The notes: generated by a model from the letters alone, not told the origin. A stretch of DNA of 6,004 nucleotides from Acidobacteriota bacterium (GCA_003223995.1 QHYA01000055.1:1-6004), one strand, 5' to 3'. Shown: positions 1 to 5,640, counted from the first letter of the stretch. Numbers and translations: made by a program.

Positions 1-77
1 GCCGCTTCCCCGGCCAGCGCCAACGAGAACGAGGCGGCAACTGCCACCAAAACAACCATTGCAGCAACTCGTTTCAT
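1..77 (-). CDS. Secreted/periplasmic protein, 5' end only (signal peptide)
   Basis: This is the beginning of a minus-strand gene that runs off the left edge; only 25 full codons are present. Translation from the ATG at 77 gives a classic Sec signal peptide. It has a short basic n-region (K2, R3), a hydrophobic Val/Ala/Leu core of about 15 residues, and a small-residue cleavage motif Ala-Leu-Ala before Gly-Glu, so the mature protein would start near residue 23. The start is well supported: AGGAGG lies 8 nt upstream and a near-consensus promoter lies further upstream. The product is therefore exported to the periplasm or beyond. No mature sequence is visible, so the family and function cannot be named. 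The gene is transcribed divergently from the PLP-dependent enzyme. Confidence 0.8.
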   Translation of the reverse strand, partial: MKRVAAMVVLVAVAASFSLALAGEA

Positions 78-85
78 GTCCTGCC

Positions 86-91
86 CCTCCT
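86..91 (-). promoter_or_regulatory. Ribosome binding site AGGAGG of the left-edge secreted protein gene
   Basis: The minus strand reads AGGAGGGG (84-91), with 8 nt between AGGAGG and the ATG at 77. It is the strongest Shine-Dalgarno sequence in the window and fixes the start of the truncated gene. Confidence 0.8.
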
Positions 92-128
92 GTCTGTCGT
101 ACCCCGAAAGAGCCACAAGAGCCCATCT

Positions 129-157
129 TTTATAACCTCCCCCCCTCGCCCTGTCAA
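129..157 (-). promoter_or_regulatory. Sigma-70-type promoter (TTGACA-17-TATAAA) for the left-edge gene
   Basis: On the minus strand TTGACA (152-157, perfect -35) is followed after exactly 17 nt by TATAAA (129-134, 5 of 6 bases of the -10 consensus). The expected transcription start is near 122, giving a leader of about 45 nt that contains the Shine-Dalgarno sequence. The spacer contains a run of seven G residues (139-145). Just downstream, a 7-bp element (plus-strand AAGAGCC) is directly repeated at 108-114 and 117-123, right at the predicted start of transcription. The promoter match is direct observation; activity and regulation are inferred. Confidence 0.75.
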
Positions 158-192
158 ATGAAGCGCGCGGGTGTGTCGGTCGTAGTTTCCCA

Positions 193-200
193 CCACGTGG
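193..200. promoter_or_regulatory. Palindrome CCACGTGG in the divergent intergenic region
   Basis: A perfect 8-bp palindrome lies 5 bp upstream of a TAGAAT hexamer (206-211) that could be the -10 box of the plus-strand PLP enzyme gene. Its position fits an operator or activator site near a -35 region. No good -35 hexamer is visible there (the 17-nt position reads TAGTTT). The palindrome and its location are seen directly; a regulatory role is inference. Confidence 0.3.
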
Positions 201-205
201 CGGAT

Positions 206-227
206 TAGAATGCACCATACAGGTGCA
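206..227 (+). promoter_or_regulatory. Possible -10 box (TAGAAT) plus inverted repeat TGCACC-N5-GGTGCA at the PLP gene's upstream start
   Basis: TAGAAT (206-211) matches 5 of 6 bases of the -10 consensus. It overlaps by one base a perfect 6-bp inverted repeat with a 5-nt loop (211-216 and 222-227). The right arm contains the upstream candidate GTG start at 223. A transcript starting near 218 would be nearly leaderless for that GTG. The inverted repeat could be an operator or a small hairpin. No matching -35 hexamer is present, so this is a tentative call. Confidence 0.3.
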
Positions 228-288
228 CCGGCCGGCAGACCGCTGGCAAAGGCAGGCCGCCGCCGCATATCGCGAGTGGATCCGACGA

Positions 289-1245
289 ATGGCATTGAAT
301 CGGCTGTCCCTGGAGCGTATCGCACAGGCCGCCGCCCTCATAGACCCGGTGTTTCTCGACTCACCCCAGTTCCGGGCGGAGTCGCTGGAGCAACAGCTCG
401 GCTGTCGCCTCGTCGTCAAGGTCGAGACCCTCAATCCAATTCGCTCCTTCAAGGGGCGCGGCACGGAGTATCTGGCGGTCTCGCTGGACGGACGGCCCCA
501 TCTGGTGTGCGCGACGGCCGGCAACTTCGGCCAGGGCATGGCCTACTCTGCCCGGAAGCATGGACTGCCGCTTACCATCTTTACCAGCGTCATCGCCAAC
601 CCGCTGAAGGTCGAGCGCATGCGTGCTCTGGGGGCTGACGTCCGACTCGTCGGCGAGGACTTCGATGCCGCCCATCTGGCGGCCAAGGCCTTTGCGGTGG
701 AGATCGACGCGCGGTTGGTAGAGGACGGCCGCGAGCGAGCCATCGCCGAGGGCGCCGGCACGATCGGGCTGGAGCTGCTGCGCTGGCCCGAGCCGTTCCA
801 TGCCATCTTGGTCCCGCTGGGTGATGGCGCCCTGCTGGCCGGCGTGGCCCGCTGGGTGAAGGCGCACCAGCCGGCCACCCAGATGATCGGGGTGTGCGCC
901 AGCGGCGCGCCCGCCATGGAGCGCTCGTGGCGGGCGGGGCAGGTTCAGGAGCTGGAGCGCGCCGAGACAATTGCGGACGGGATCGCGGTGCGGATCCCGC
1001 TGCCGGAGGCGCTCGCCGATATCATGGCCCTCGTGGATGACATTCTCCTCGTAGAAGACGACACGCTGGTGGCGGCGATGCGGCATGCCCACCAGGAGCT
1101 CGGTGTCGTGCTGGAGCCCTCCGGCGCCGCCGGTCTGGCGGCGCTGCTGACCTACGGAGAGCGGTTCAGGGGGCAGTTGATCGGCACGATCCTGAGCGGA
1201 GGCAACGTCACCATCCAGCAGATGCAGCGGTGGCTCGCCCCGTGA
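289..1245 (+). CDS. PLP-dependent threonine/serine dehydratase-like enzyme (fold type II)
   Basis: The product is a 318-residue pyridoxal-phosphate enzyme of the threonine ammonia-lyase/serine dehydratase group. These cytoplasmic enzymes deaminate hydroxy-amino acids to 2-oxoacids plus ammonia. From the ATG at 289, Lys55 in SFKGRG is the expected Schiff-base lysine. An AGNFGQG motif (Asn79) corresponds to the usual AGNHAQG PLP-contacting segment. VPLGDGALLAG (about 175-185) is the phosphate-binding loop. EPSGAAGLAAL and LSGGN (Ser303) are the typical C-terminal motifs. No ACT domain follows, which argues against a feedback-inhibited biosynthetic IlvA. The frame is open up to a GTG at 223, adding 22 basic residues, but homologues as I recall them begin close to MALNRLSLERI, so I prefer 289. 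Substrate is uncertain: the glycine loop and the AGNH motif both deviate, so racemase or other lyase activity is possible. Confidence 0.8.
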   Translation: MALNRLSLERIAQAAALIDPVFLDSPQFRAESLEQQLGCRLVVKVETLNPIRSFKGRGTEYLAVSLDGRPHLVCATAGNFGQGMAYSARKHGLPLTIFTSVIANPLKVERMRALGADVRLVGEDFDAAHLAAKAFAVEIDARLVEDGRERAIAEGAGTIGLELLRWPEPFHAILVPLGDGALLAGVARWVKAHQPATQMIGVCASGAPAMERSWRAGQVQELERAETIADGIAVRIPLPEALADIMALVDDILLVEDDTLVAAMRHAHQELGVVLEPSGAAGLAALLTYGERFRGQLIGTILSGGNVTIQQMQRWLAP

Positions 1246-1299
1246 CCGGCCGAACGCGGAGGTCTCCCAGGGCGAGAGGCGGGAAAGGACGCAGGGGTT

Positions 1300-3579
1300 T
1301 CAGGGACAGGCCGAGGAGTTGCCGTTGACCCGCTCCGACCCCGAGGAGTTGGTTCCCCAGATCCCCGACCCACCGCAGCCGGCATCCTCCCCCCGGACCA
1401 GGTAGTACCACCCGTCTCCCACGGGGGGGAGACTGGTGTCTGTCGCGGCCGGCTGGGAGAGGTCGTCCGCGAAGCAGCCGCCGTAATCGGCAGGAGCCAA
1501 GGAGGAGAGGAGACCTCTCGAGACGTCCCACCGGTCCGCCGTCAGCGAGGCCGGCCAGGTCAGCGCCGTCGGTGAGGTCCCGGACAGCAGCAGCGGCGCC
1601 GGGTCGGGTGGGCGGCCCTGGGCCGAGTCGAGAGGAGCGCAGTCAACCGGGTCGGCCACGCCGTCGTTGTCGTCGTCCGCATCGCACGCCTCACCTGTCC
1701 CGTCGCCGTCGTCGTCGCAAGGATCGGCGTGCGCCGGATCGACGCAGGCGGGCCCAGGCAGCGCGAAGACACGGACGTAGTCGAACTCCGCCGTGTAGCC
1801 GGACCCGCCCATCGAGACCAGGCCAATCGAGGGGCTTCCCAGGAAGTGCGTCCACGTCCCGCCGCGGACCCACGTCGTCCCGTCGCGGCTGGTGAACGCC
1901 GAGTAGCGCTCGCCCGCTCCATAGCCGCGCCGCGCGACCCGAAGCCACGTCCACAGGTCGGGCGGGCCGACGACGGTGTTGCCGTATCGCGGGTAGCCGG
2001 ACGGGACGGGGGCGAGCTCCTTCGCGAACTCCGTCTGACGCGTGTCGTCCATGGAGACGTGGACGAGCTTGATGTAGTTGTCGTCGTCGCCGTAGATCAC
2101 GAGCCCAGCCTGGACGTAGTTGTGGCAGCACCCCTCGGCCGGCAGGTTCAGCTTCACGCGGGTCTCGACGATCCAGTCGCCCGGCGGAGCCGGTTCGATC
2201 AGGACGGAGGCGTTGTTCTGATCGCCGTAGAGGTCGGCCGGCTGGGTGTCGAAGCGCAGCCCCGCTCCCGTCATGCCCCAGGACGAGGAGGAAGGGGGGC
2301 GGACCCAGCTCCACTGCGGCCCCGGAGCAGCCCCGTCGAACTCGTCCGAGGCGCCCGCGTTCGGGGCGCCAGGGAGGTCCGGCTCCGGTGTCGTGACGGT
2401 CCAGCCGCTGGTCTGTCCTGCCTGGGCCGCGGGAGCGGCCTGCCCGCCGCAGGAGGAAGCCCCCCAGCCGCCGCGAACCGTCGGCCAGCCGTCCACCCAG
2501 TCGAGCGGGTCGAGCTGCGCGGGGCGCTTCGTGAAGCCGACGGAGCCGGCAAAGTACGGATCGTCCGAATCCACCGCGTGGAAGATCGTCCAGTCCTGAC
2601 CGTCCAGGTCGGTGAAGACGGTGTTGTGGCCCGGTCCGAGCCAGCGGTTGCCGCTCATGCTGAGCACCGGCGTGCCTCCGACGCGGCCGGCCGTGAAGGA
2701 GACACCCTCCCTGTCCACGAACGGGCCTGTCGGGCTCGCCGAGCGACCGACGAACACGGCGTAGCCGGTCAGCGGCCCCCGGCAGCAGTCGGTCGCGGAG
2801 GCGAAGAGGTAGTAGAAGCCGCCGTGCTGGACGACCTCCGTCCCCTCGTAGCGGGAGCCGATGGCCACGCGCGTGGCCGACGCGGCGGAGGAGCTCAGCC
2901 CGTCGGAGGAGAGCTGCCGCACCTCGACGCCCCCGTCGTAGCTTCCGTAATAGATGTAGCGCTGCCCCTCCGGGTTCGTCGTCACGTCAGGATCTATCGT
3001 CGCGTAGAAGCTGCAGCCGGAGCCCGAGCGGCGTGGGCGGACGACGGGGCTTCCCTTGTCGGTCCACGGTCCCGTCGGGTTCGCGCTCGTGGCGACGCCG
3101 ATGGCGCTGTCCTCTCCGCAGTACCACTCCCCGCTGACCGACTGCTTTGTGTCGGTGACGGCGTAGTAGAGATGGTACTTCCCGTCGAAATACTGGATCT
3201 CCGGGGCCCAGAGACCCGCCCACGATTCGGCCCACGAGGGAGGCGCGGAAAAAGCGTCGCCGGCGTAAGTCCAGTGGACGAGGTCGGAGGAGCGGAAGGT
3301 CGGGATCTGGTGGTGATGGTAGTTGCCGGAGCCATCCTGGTCCCAGTCTCCGAGCGGATCGCTCGTGCAGTACATATACCAGTCCGTGTCTCCCGCCGTC
3401 TGGCCTCGGATCATGGTCGGGTCGGCGCAGCTCTGGACGGGCTGGCCGGAGGAGGTCCGGATGTCGAGGGGGTTGGAGCGGGGAGGGGCCGGTGTGAGGG
3501 AGGCGGCGAAGGAGGCCGCCGTGGCGGCGGCCAGGCTCGCGGCGGAAAGGTGGAGCCGGAGCGCGCGCAGCACTTTCAC
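1300..3579 (-). CDS. Secreted multidomain GH43 glycosidase (arabinanase/arabinofuranosidase-like) with TSP3 linker
   Basis: This 759-residue exported enzyme probably hydrolyses arabinose- or xylose-containing plant polysaccharides outside the cell. Residues 1 to about 28 form a signal peptide (K2, R5, R8, then an Ala/Ser/Leu core). Residues about 50-372 are a GH43 five-bladed propeller: ADPTMIR (Asp53, expected general base), WAPEI (125-128 region), IDPDV (Asp196/Asp198, pKa-modulating Asp), YEGTEVV (Glu245, expected acid) and LGPGHNTV (His318). Residues about 410-606 resemble a DUF1349/beta-xylosidase C-terminal concanavalin-like domain. Residues 613-650 form an acidic Cys/Asp TSP3-type calcium-binding stretch, and 655-759 a terminal module ending Cys-Pro. 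Sixteen cysteines, including CC pairs at 265-266 and 484-485, fit an oxidising exterior. The start is GTG at 3579, because an in-frame TAG lies 12 nt upstream. No Shine-Dalgarno sequence is visible. Exact substrate is not determinable from sequence. Confidence 0.85.
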   Translation of the reverse strand: MKVLRALRLHLSAASLAAATAASFAASLTPAPPRSNPLDIRTSSGQPVQSCADPTMIRGQTAGDTDWYMYCTSDPLGDWDQDGSGNYHHHQIPTFRSSDLVHWTYAGDAFSAPPSWAESWAGLWAPEIQYFDGKYHLYYAVTDTKQSVSGEWYCGEDSAIGVATSANPTGPWTDKGSPVVRPRRSGSGCSFYATIDPDVTTNPEGQRYIYYGSYDGGVEVRQLSSDGLSSSAASATRVAIGSRYEGTEVVQHGGFYYLFASATDCCRGPLTGYAVFVGRSASPTGPFVDREGVSFTAGRVGGTPVLSMSGNRWLGPGHNTVFTDLDGQDWTIFHAVDSDDPYFAGSVGFTKRPAQLDPLDWVDGWPTVRGGWGASSCGGQAAPAAQAGQTSGWTVTTPEPDLPGAPNAGASDEFDGAAPGPQWSWVRPPSSSSWGMTGAGLRFDTQPADLYGDQNNASVLIEPAPPGDWIVETRVKLNLPAEGCCHNYVQAGLVIYGDDDNYIKLVHVSMDDTRQTEFAKELAPVPSGYPRYGNTVVGPPDLWTWLRVARRGYGAGERYSAFTSRDGTTWVRGGTWTHFLGSPSIGLVSMGGSGYTAEFDYVRVFALPGPACVDPAHADPCDDDGDGTGEACDADDDNDGVADPVDCAPLDSAQGRPPDPAPLLLSGTSPTALTWPASLTADRWDVSRGLLSSLAPADYGGCFADDLSQPAATDTSLPPVGDGWYYLVRGEDAGCGGSGIWGTNSSGSERVNGNSSACP

Positions 3580-3741
3580 GCCGGGAATCTACGCGCTGGG
3601 TGGACCGAGGTCAAAGGCGGAAGAGCCGGCAAACCACGACCGATCCTTTCGCGCCGCGAGCTCATGGCCGCGACGATGATGATCGGCCGAAGATCGTCCC
3701 GACGATAGAGGATAGAGGAACGGGGCGGAGACGAGCCGCTG
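3580..3741. other. Intergenic region between the membrane protein gene and the GH43 gene
   Basis: This 162-nt gap holds the GH43 promoter at its left end. The rest contains a small perfect inverted repeat ATCGTC/GACGAT (3693-3706), a palindrome TCGGCCGA (3683-3690) and a tandem GATAGAG pair (3704-3717). There is no T-tract after the inverted repeat on either strand, so it is not a convincing intrinsic terminator. No additional gene is supported. Confidence 0.5.
3586..3614 (-). promoter_or_regulatory. Promoter-like TTGACC-17-TAGATT immediately before the GH43 start (leaderless?)
   Basis: On the minus strand TTGACC (3609-3614, 5 of 6) and TAGATT (3586-3591, 4 of 6) are separated by exactly 17 nt. 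Only six bases separate the -10 hexamer from the GTG at 3579, so transcription would begin at or next to the start codon. The absence of a Shine-Dalgarno sequence and the in-frame TAG inside the -10 hexamer both fit a leaderless mRNA. The arrangement is observed; promoter function is inferred. Confidence 0.5.
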
Positions 3742-4419
3742 TCAGTCGAAGCGACTGCGGGTCGAAGGAGCGACGAGGTAGACGAAAGCGGGAAGCCCGT
3801 ACACCGCGCCGATCCCTGTCAGGGTCGTCACGACCGCCCAGGCCAGGGCGAAGAGCCACCCCATCCGCCTCGCGCTGACGACAGCGAGCGCGGAGATGAG
3901 GAACCCCCCCGCGGAGATGAAAGCCGCCCGAATCATGAGATTCAGCCCCGTCACGGCCATCTCCAGCTCCTCGGCGACGTCGAACGAACGCTCGATCTCG
4001 TAAGCCTTGACCTTGAACAACCACCGGATGAGCGCGACGAAGCAGAGAGCCAGGGCGAAATCGACCGCGGCCAGGAGCCAGATGCCGGCGCTGCGACGCC
4101 CGATCTCAGGCGCTTCTGCGAAACCCTGGAATGAGGCCTCCTGCGCAGCAGGGGTCCGGGAAGAGACGCGGACCGGAGGAGCTTCTCCCGGAAGCGGCGT
4201 GGCGGCGTGCCGGGGCGGGGCGAGACGCTGGCCGGCCGGATGCGCCCCGGCCGATTCGAGCGTCGGATGGGAGGAGGGAGACGCGGGCGCCTCCGCCGAG
4301 CCGAGCGGGCCCTTGGCCTCGGGTCGGGCCGCAGGCTCCTCGGCGGAGCCGGGCTTGCGGCGGTAGACGATGCGGGGAACCTGCGAAGCCGCATCGTCCC
4401 GGCGTGTCGGATCGGCCAT
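3742..4419 (-). CDS. Membrane protein of unknown family with long disordered N-terminal tail
   Basis: I do not recognise the family of this 225-residue protein. Residues 1-110 are rich in Pro, Ala, Ser, Arg and Glu and look disordered, apart from a short basic segment PRIVYRRKP (15-23). Residues about 113-134 form a first membrane helix. They are followed by a charged, amphipathic-looking segment (about 136-155) and then by two further strongly hydrophobic stretches (about 160-183 and 187-217, the second long enough for one or two helices). The C-terminus is short and basic. An inner-membrane location with the tail in the cytoplasm is likely but not certain. The ATG at 4419 follows the stop codon of the DUF72 gene by only 5 nt and no clear Shine-Dalgarno sequence is visible, so translational coupling is plausible. 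Function cannot be inferred beyond membrane association. Confidence 0.7.
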   Translation of the reverse strand: MADPTRRDDAASQVPRIVYRRKPGSAEEPAARPEAKGPLGSAEAPASPSSHPTLESAGAHPAGQRLAPPRHAATPLPGEAPPVRVSSRTPAAQEASFQGFAEAPEIGRRSAGIWLLAAVDFALALCFVALIRWLFKVKAYEIERSFDVAEELEMAVTGLNLMIRAAFISAGGFLISALAVVSARRMGWLFALAWAVVTTLTGIGAVYGLPAFVYLVAPSTRSRFD

Positions 4420-4424
4420 GAGCG

Positions 4425-5330
4425 CTAGAAGAGGCTTCCCTGCGGCGGTTGCAGGGCAAAGGGCTGGAGCTGAGGGTAGGCAGCCAGCAGCTCGGCGGGG
4501 GCTTTCACAGGCTCGTCCTGGAGCATCGCGCGGATCATCAACGCGTTGACGACGGCCTTCCCCCGGAAGTGGTTGTTGGCGATCACGTGGAGTTCTTCCG
4601 CTTTCTCGACCATGCGCTGGAAGGCGGTGAGCCAGGGCTCGAGCTCCGCTGGAGTGTAAAGGTAATCGTATCGCGCGTCACGCCCCTCGTCCTTTGCGAA
4701 CCACGTCGGGGCGTTGCGGCCGTGAAGGCGGACATAGGCGACCGGCGCCGTGACGTGCTCGGTGGGCCGGAGCGTCGCGCCTCCCCCGGTGCCGAGCCGC
4801 GGCTGATCGACATCGCAGAAGGCGACCCCTTTCGCGGAGAGCCACTCGAGTGTGGCGGCGTCCGCCCAGTCCCTCCGGCGCAGCTCCACCACGAGCCGGT
4901 AATCGGAGAAACGATCGATCAGGGACGCGAGGTACTCGCGGCCTTCTTCGGCCGGCCGGAACGAGTGAGGGAACTGAACCAGGACGCAGGAGAGCTTGCC
5001 CGCCTCCGCCAGGGGGGCCAGCCCGTCGCGCCACGCCTGCTCCTCGGTGTGATGTGGCTCGCCGCGGTCATGAGTGAATCCTCTCCAGAGCTTGGCGGTG
5101 AAGACGAACCGCGCGTTGCCAGCGACACGGGCCAGCCAGGAGGCCGCCATGCCGCGCTCTGCCGGCCGGTAGAAGGTGCTGTTGATCTCGATCACGTCGA
5201 ACAGCCCCGAGAGAAACCGCAGCGGATCGAACCCGCGCGGCCGCGGGGAAGGGTAGACGAGCCCTTCCCAGTCCGGATACGACCAGCCGGCGGTGCCGAC
5301 CCGGATCAGTCCCTCCCTCCGCAGTGCCAT
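4425..5330 (-). CDS. DUF72 (YecE-type) family protein
   Basis: A complete 301-residue DUF72 protein, the family of E. coli YecE, predicted to be a cytoplasmic TIM-barrel-like protein whose biochemical role is not established. Characteristic motifs are in order: VGTAGWSYPDW (11-21), EINSTFYR (48-55), FTAKLWRGFTH (77-87), LVQFPHSF (117-124), VVELRRRDW (147-155), AYVRLHGRN (198-206), YDYLYTPAELEPW (221-233) and ANNHFRGKAVVNAL (251-264). Length is normal for the family. The last five residues are QGSLF, resembling a bacterial sliding-clamp-binding peptide. The ATG at 5330 lies 25 nt after the DUF2905 stop and the downstream gene begins 5 nt after this stop, so the three genes are probably co-transcribed. 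Upstream of the ATG no good Shine-Dalgarno sequence is seen; a GGAGGGAGG stretch instead lies within codons 4-7. Confidence 0.9.
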   Translation of the reverse strand: MALRREGLIRVGTAGWSYPDWEGLVYPSPRPRGFDPLRFLSGLFDVIEINSTFYRPAERGMAASWLARVAGNARFVFTAKLWRGFTHDRGEPHHTEEQAWRDGLAPLAEAGKLSCVLVQFPHSFRPAEEGREYLASLIDRFSDYRLVVELRRRDWADAATLEWLSAKGVAFCDVDQPRLGTGGGATLRPTEHVTAPVAYVRLHGRNAPTWFAKDEGRDARYDYLYTPAELEPWLTAFQRMVEKAEELHVIANNHFRGKAVVNALMIRAMLQDEPVKAPAELLAAYPQLQPFALQPPQGSLF

Positions 5331-5355
5331 CTCGGTCCAGTCCGCAACGGCAGCG

Positions 5356-5586
5356 TCACTTGCGCAGCAGCCACAGGACGAGGCTGATCAGGCCGCTGAG
5401 GACCAGACAGGTGACGATCGGAAAGTAGAAGGTGAAGCTGCCGTGCCTCCAGACGATGTCGCCCGGAAGCTTGCCCACGTGCGGCACGCGGCCCGCCAGC
5501 ATGAGGAAGGCGCCCAGGACGAGCAGGACCGCCCCCAGTCCCATCAGCATCCGCCCCACGTGCGGTAGTCCTTCGAAGCCGTCCAT
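5356..5586 (-). CDS. DUF2905 small membrane protein
   Basis: A 76-residue protein (from the ATG at 5586) matching the DUF2905 family of small bacterial inner-membrane proteins of unknown function. It has two transmembrane helices (about 12-32 and 53-73). The conserved segment between them contains GKLPGDI (38-44) and GSFTFYFPIVT (49-59), followed by a short basic C-terminus (LLRK). The frame is open to another ATG at 5607, which would add seven residues. I prefer 5586 because the seven extra residues are not hydrophobic or family-like. In addition, a TAGAAT box (5594-5599) lies within the extension and exactly seven bases from this ATG. It is the first gene of the probable DUF2905-DUF72-membrane protein operon. 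No Shine-Dalgarno sequence is visible. Confidence 0.85.
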   Translation of the reverse strand: MDGFEGLPHVGRMLMGLGAVLLVLGAFLMLAGRVPHVGKLPGDIVWRHGSFTFYFPIVTCLVLSGLISLVLWLLRK

Positions 5587-5593
5587 CGTCGCG

Positions 5594-5599
5594 ATTCTA
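5594..5599 (-). promoter_or_regulatory. -10-like box TAGAAT seven bases before the DUF2905 start (leaderless?)
   Basis: The minus strand reads TAGAAT, then seven bases, then ATG (5586), with no Shine-Dalgarno sequence. This TANNNT-N7-ATG spacing is what leaderless genes show in, for example, Deinococcus. No good -35 hexamer is found at 16-18 nt, so an activator or a -10-only promoter would be needed. It would drive the three-gene operon. Confidence 0.4.
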
Positions 5600-5605
5600 G
5601 ACCAC

Positions 5606-5640
5606 ATCAGGATGAATCAGCATGTGTTCGTTCGAATCAG
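5606..5640. repeat. Phased ATCAG direct repeats in the divergent intergenic region
   Basis: ATCAG occurs at 5606-5610, 5616-5620 and 5636-5640, that is at offsets of 10 and 20 bp, on one face of the helix. The last two copies extend to GAATCAG. They overlap the position where the minus-strand operon's weak -35 region would lie, which would suit a transcription factor site. The repeat is seen directly; function is inference, and three 5-mers can arise by chance. Confidence 0.3.

Noticed and set aside
210..638. A 142-codon frame overlapping the PLP enzyme gene
   Set aside because: It overlaps the enzyme in another frame; the product is Arg/Gly/Pro-rich and unlike a real protein.
1246..1299. 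A bidirectional terminator between the convergent PLP enzyme and GH43 genes
   Set aside because: Only a weak TCTC/GAGA stem (1263-1277) is present, with no T-tract on either side.
3693..3706. Inverted repeat ATCGTC/GACGAT as a terminator of the three-gene operon
   Set aside because: The stem is at most 5-6 bp with a very small loop and no T-tract follows on the minus strand.
1729..3708. A 659-codon open frame on the plus strand opposite the GH43 gene
   Set aside because: It is exactly antisense to a gene with clear catalytic motifs. Its translation is Arg/Gly/Val-rich without recognisable domains, as expected from the shadow of a high-GC gene.
3704..3717. Tandem GATAGAG pair as a microsatellite or phase-variable repeat
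   Set aside because: There are only two copies, outside any coding sequence and not within promoter hexamers.
4449..5387. A 312-codon plus-strand open frame opposite the DUF72 gene
   Set aside because: It is antisense to a convincing DUF72 protein and its translation shows no domain signature.
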